DNA from: Synanceia verrucosa
Taxonomy: Eukaryota > Chordata > Actinopteri > Perciformes > Synanceiidae
NCBI GenBank assembly: GCA_029721515.1
Contig: CM056553.1
Location: forward strand, 12,466,447 to 12,530,446
Direction of reading: 5' to 3'
Length of the DNA stretch: 64,000 nucleotides
Part shown: positions 60,400-64,000 of the stretch, piece by piece
How the letters are laid out: every line of letters starts with the position of its first letter
Numbering within the stretch: position 1 is the stretch's first letter
Translations under genes and position numbers: made by a program
The notes under the pieces: generated by a model
Database searches by the model: none
What the model saw: the letters and a program-made list of their open reading frames with translations, nothing else
What the model was told of the DNA's origin: nothing

Positions 60400-60665
60400 A
60401 ACTACTTCTCTAATGGTTGCAGATTTGGGTCAGATCGCTGCCCTATCACCTGCGTTACCGGAGGGAATTCTCCATCACAAAGTCAGAAGAACAGCAAAGT
60501 TAGAAAAGTGGATTGTTTAGTAACAGATTGTAAGGGGATTAGCCCCGAGGTTCGTCAGCTGGGAGGCGGTCATCTGGCATTCTGTAGACGTCTTCTGCTC
60601 TTCCACTGCATGCTGATACAGACAGCCGATAAGGCATGGAAAGGAATTTGTATGTGTGACAATTC
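60400..60665. other. Candidate conserved non-coding block
   Basis: Repeat-free, moderately CpG-containing sequence with gggattag and gaggttcgtcagctgggagg. A 101-codon plus-strand frame (60364-60669) covers it but has a stop-prone composition and no motif. I would not annotate a protein here. Confidence 0.2.
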
Positions 60666-61948
60666 ATAGAGAAACGAAGCAAGGTAGGCAGTGCTCTGAG
60701 AACACATTGGCATACTTAGCATAGCTCAAGCTCTTGGTTTGTTAACCAACTATTAAAATTAAAATGAGTGCATGTGAGTGTGGGAGATGATTAACCCATG
60801 AGCTTGTGGCTCTAGAAAGATCTAACATTTATTTCTCTGAAATTCAACAAGCTGTGAAATAATGATGTTATTTGATGTGTTTCTGACTCATTGGCTGTGC
60901 ATTGAAATATCTGCCCTTGATTAATGAATCTGAAAGCTTTTCACAGCTCTTTGTGCTTAAAAAAAATATGTTTAAGCCGCAGCGGTGCATTTCTCAATAC
61001 AACCTTGTGATGATGATGGATGTTTCAGGACATATAAGTGTAAATTGATAATGTATTTTCATATTTCAGTTCAAACTTATAGGAAAATGGTGTTTGCACA
61101 TTTTTTTGGTGAGAATTGCTGCAAATATTTGGACCATGTTCTCAACCATATTTGGTTATGGTTGCTCATTCTGTATACCCCTTTATATTATATCATCTGT
61201 CACTATAAACACACTGTTTTACCTGTAATAGTGGATTCCATTCCAAAGCAGACACTGTTTTGTTTCCATCTGAAGAATAAAAGACTGCTGAATGTCTAGG
61301 CTAACATCCTCACATTTAATTCTCAAACTGATTAAATGTCCTGTAAGAGTGCCTGACGGCCGTCTTGTCCAGGCGGAGTAAAACCAGCTGCAGAGGCCTG
61401 AGGAGGTGGTCTCATGTCACTGCAGAGTTGAACAGAATATCCAAGCATCTGCTCCACAAAGCAGCGCCAGATTAGGAAACCTTGAGGGCTCTGTGATTAT
61501 CTTGGGGCCCTGTCTACGACAAGAGTCCTGGTTGGCAGCGGCCTACGTGGCAGTGTCACCATCCTGAAATTGAATTGGGAAGGATTTAATGGGTTTAAAG
61601 GCTTTGGCTCTCAGTGTGATGGAATCAGATAGGGGTGAAAACGGCAGGAAGTTGTGACAGGCGGAAGACTCGATCAGCAGTGCAACACAAAGTGAGAGAG
61701 ACGGATGGGAAGAAGGTCATGTGAGGTTTTATATATCTGCTGCTTCAGTTCTGTAAACAACAATTATATTCATGAACCATAAGCGATAATACAACATCTG
61801 CCATACTGTTGATATGACATGTTGTTGCACAGCAGCCTGAATCTTTTCATGCTGTTTCCATTATTACTAACAATGCGACTTTGAGAGGCTATAAACATTC
61901 TGTTATGGTGCAAATTCGACTTATAGTGCAGAACTTCGACAGCTAATA
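60666..61948. other. No gene recognised
   Basis: AT-rich at first, then a GC-richer, repeat-free part at about 61345-61640. No exon signals supported. Confidence 0.5.
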
Positions 61949-62435
61949 TTAACACTTTGAGTGCCAGCCGTTTTTTAAAATCTAAAGTACCTCGTGCCAG
62001 CGTTATTGCCCATTTTCAGTCATATTTTTAGACCCACACAATATTTTGTACCATGTCTCTGAAAACACAGAGAAGTTCTTTCAAATGAAAGAAGAGTCGT
62101 GCTATTTCATCATGCTGTTTGTTTTTACCTTGTTCTGTTCTTGTTTTGTGTGGAGGAGAGTAGAGGCCACAAAATTGCCACTTTTTGTCCAGGTTCTGCT
62201 TGTTTTGCTCTCTAAATGCGATCGTCTCTACTTCCTGCTTTGATCTCTGTGGCACTCTTGTTGACTCTTTATGTCCCAGCTACTAATCACAGAATTACTC
62301 ACAGGCTGTGGCAGACCGTGATCAGCGACCCGCTGTAAAAAAAAAAAAACATGTTGGCATCATATTACGTCAATGGTACTCAAGCGTCGGATTTTCAGTG
62401 ACGTCGTATTAAGTCAATGGCACTCAAAGAGTTAA
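61949..62435 (+). mobile_element. TTAA-flanked element family A, complete copy
   Basis: TTAA at 61949-61952 and 62432-62435 bracket a 479-bp interior. The left end reads CACTTTGAGTGCCA. The right end, in reverse complement, reads CTCTTTGAGTGCCA. The interior is homologous, in opposite orientation, to the interrupted 19.9-kb copy and, at one end, to the 46.3-kb fragment. It contains an A-run near 62338-62350 and no coding capacity. TTAA duplication with short inverted ends suits a piggyBac-type MITE. It carries the empty site that dates B's insertion in the other copy to after the two copies arose. Confidence 0.88.
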
Positions 62436-63303
62436 AGCTATAGTCTGTCATGGTACAGGGCTAACAAAATTTGAAAGTAGCACCTCCTCCCAGACTCCTC
62501 TAAGCTCCACACTCTCCTCCCCCTCCCTTCAGTGCTCCGTCCAAAGCCACACCCCCTCAAACTTGAACATCTGACAGTAAGGAGAGGAGAGACGATATGC
62601 TACACCACACCACAGTTGTAAAACATCCCGTTCAAAGCCAATATATCAGTGTCATTTTGCCACCTTTATAATGCAGACATTAGCAGACAGTGATGACTAT
62701 GGCTGTGCAATATGATCAAAATGTCATATCCTATAACCTCTTCAATACAAGCCACACCTACGACCGGCTTACACCCACAGATGAGCTAGTATGATAAGTT
62801 AGGATTGCGCTAAAGGCCCAAACGAACAGACAGGGACTGCACAAAGCTCAAATTTTTACGACCACACTGTCTCCGCTCCGCACTGTTGTCAAACAAAACA
62901 CTGCTCGGCATCTATTTTTCACATCGACCCACATTAAATGTGACATCTATCCTCCGATTCACAGGAAACGACTAGCGGCAGTGCGCTCCACTATGGAAGC
63001 TCTAAAGAGAATGGACATCCACACTCTGCTCTGCTCACAGTCCACTGGAGTCTTTGAGCACATATGTGAGGGAGGGACAGAGGGGTACATGAGCAGGACG
63101 AGACATGAAGGCATCTGATTGGTTCTTTCCATTGGGACTGAATGGCATGGATTGGTCAGAGTTTGTACAGTCCTGCAGCTGCCACAGAGGTCTGATTTTT
63201 TCCTTCCTTTTTCTCAATACATAATGTATTGACTGCTCTCAGGGTTCACCCAGTATAACAAAAAGTGTTTCTGAACAGACTATATGACAGACTATAGCTT
63301 TAA
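62432..63303. mobile_element. TTAA-flanked element C
   Basis: TTAA at 62432-62435 and 63300-63303 bracket an 864-bp interior. Its two ends, AGCTATAGTCTGTCAT, are perfect inverted repeats of 16 bases. The left TTAA is also the right TTAA of the family A copy, so one element landed in the other's target duplication. The interior is non-coding, with a GC-rich pyrimidine patch (about 62490-62570) and a small AT-rich remainder. The superfamily is undetermined. Perfect ends suggest it is younger than A. Confidence 0.88.
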
Positions 63304-64000
63304 AAGGAATTTATTCAATATGAATATTATGAATAACTATTGTATTAGTGTTTTTGCCATCACTTGTAACTCAGAGAAAAACAATAGTTAACCTTTCCAG
63401 AGAAGCATGCCCCCTGCAGGTGAAAGAAAATCAGTGATTGCTAATTGTGAAATGGTGATGGTGCTCCATAGTGGCATAAAAATAGTCTTTGAGGAGTGAG
63501 TGGACTATGCATTTGTCAAATTAAGGGAAGAAAAAGTCTCAGAAATATAATGCATCTGATAAAAAGCAGCAAAAAGTAAAGTCACGTGTCTCCATGATAC
63601 TGACTCGTATCATGTCTTCCTACAACCTAAAAGAAAAGCATCTGGCAGTTTGTTTTGCATGATACTTGATCAGCTTTGACATCTGCTGTGTGTCTTTTGG
63701 ATGTTACTCTCTGCTCAGTTTCCTCTCCAAAAGCACCTTATTTGCAGCTTTGTGTAGCTTTTTTGACTCAATGCAAAAATGTTGGGTATTAGAGTTGTCA
63801 TCGATAGAGAGAAAACACTGAGCATCATGCCATCGAGTCGATAGAGAGGAGTTGGAAGCAGCAAAATGTACTCAGTTGTGCTGCACACTTGTTTCCAGTG
63901 AGCTTATAGGATATCAATACATCTAGATAGCGATGCAAGCAATAACAAGCTTGCAGAAAATAAGTAGTGAACGGTTACTGCTGCAGCAGGATGTCTAAGG
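63304..64000. other. No gene recognised
   Basis: AT-rich, unique-looking sequence to the end of the window. Confidence 0.55.

Noticed and set aside
1..64000. Retroelement polymerase or endogenous viral coding sequence
   Set aside because: No reverse transcriptase, integrase or capsid motif was seen in any open frame.

Overview
This is a gene-poor, transposon-littered stretch of a vertebrate nuclear genome, almost certainly a teleost (probably percomorph) fish. It is AT-rich, has no long open reading frame, carries many CA/GA/TA microsatellites, and holds several interspersed repeats I recognise as typical of fish: a tRNA-headed SINE with a GGAT-rich tail, hAT-type ends starting CAGTGTTGGG and TAGGGCTGCAG, and the 'cagtgaccttgaactttgac' repeat. 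No rRNA or tRNA gene, CRISPR array, prokaryotic operon or viral gene is visible.

Genic content is sparse and would fit long introns or an intergenic region. The two best promoter-like places are a CpG-rich block near 8.5-9.3 kb, with a plausible minus-strand first coding exon (9176-9141, donor GTGAGT), and a strong CpG island at 55.2-55.86 kb, whose best-looking exon also reads on the minus strand. They could be alternative promoters of one leftward-transcribed gene, but that is inference. Four isolated plus-strand segments (3.2, 11.4, 12.65 and 19.7 kb) have exon-like splice signals, with low confidence.

Mobile elements are the best-supported content. One TTAA-flanked family (called A here) occurs three times (19.9, 46.3 and 61.9 kb). 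The 19.9-kb copy is split by a second TTAA-flanked element (B), which keeps the first 49 codons of a possible transposon protein. The 61.9-kb copy abuts a third TTAA-flanked element (C) that shares its TTAA. Two SINE copies (9.9 and 35.2 kb), two nearly full-length hAT-type non-autonomous elements (34.4 and 40.0 kb) and several foldback/MITE-like elements (5.7, 39.5, 41.4 and 44.6 kb) complete the set. The 38.8-42 kb interval is almost wholly repeat-derived.

Unusual sequence structure includes a 1-kb cluster of 21 ACTAGT palindromes (31.75-32.76 kb), two long alternating purine-pyrimidine tracts (14.83-14.99 and 26.15-26.35 kb), and two short perfect hairpins. I found no convincing new molecular system. 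The nested TTAA elements and the ACTAGT array are the items most worth following up.
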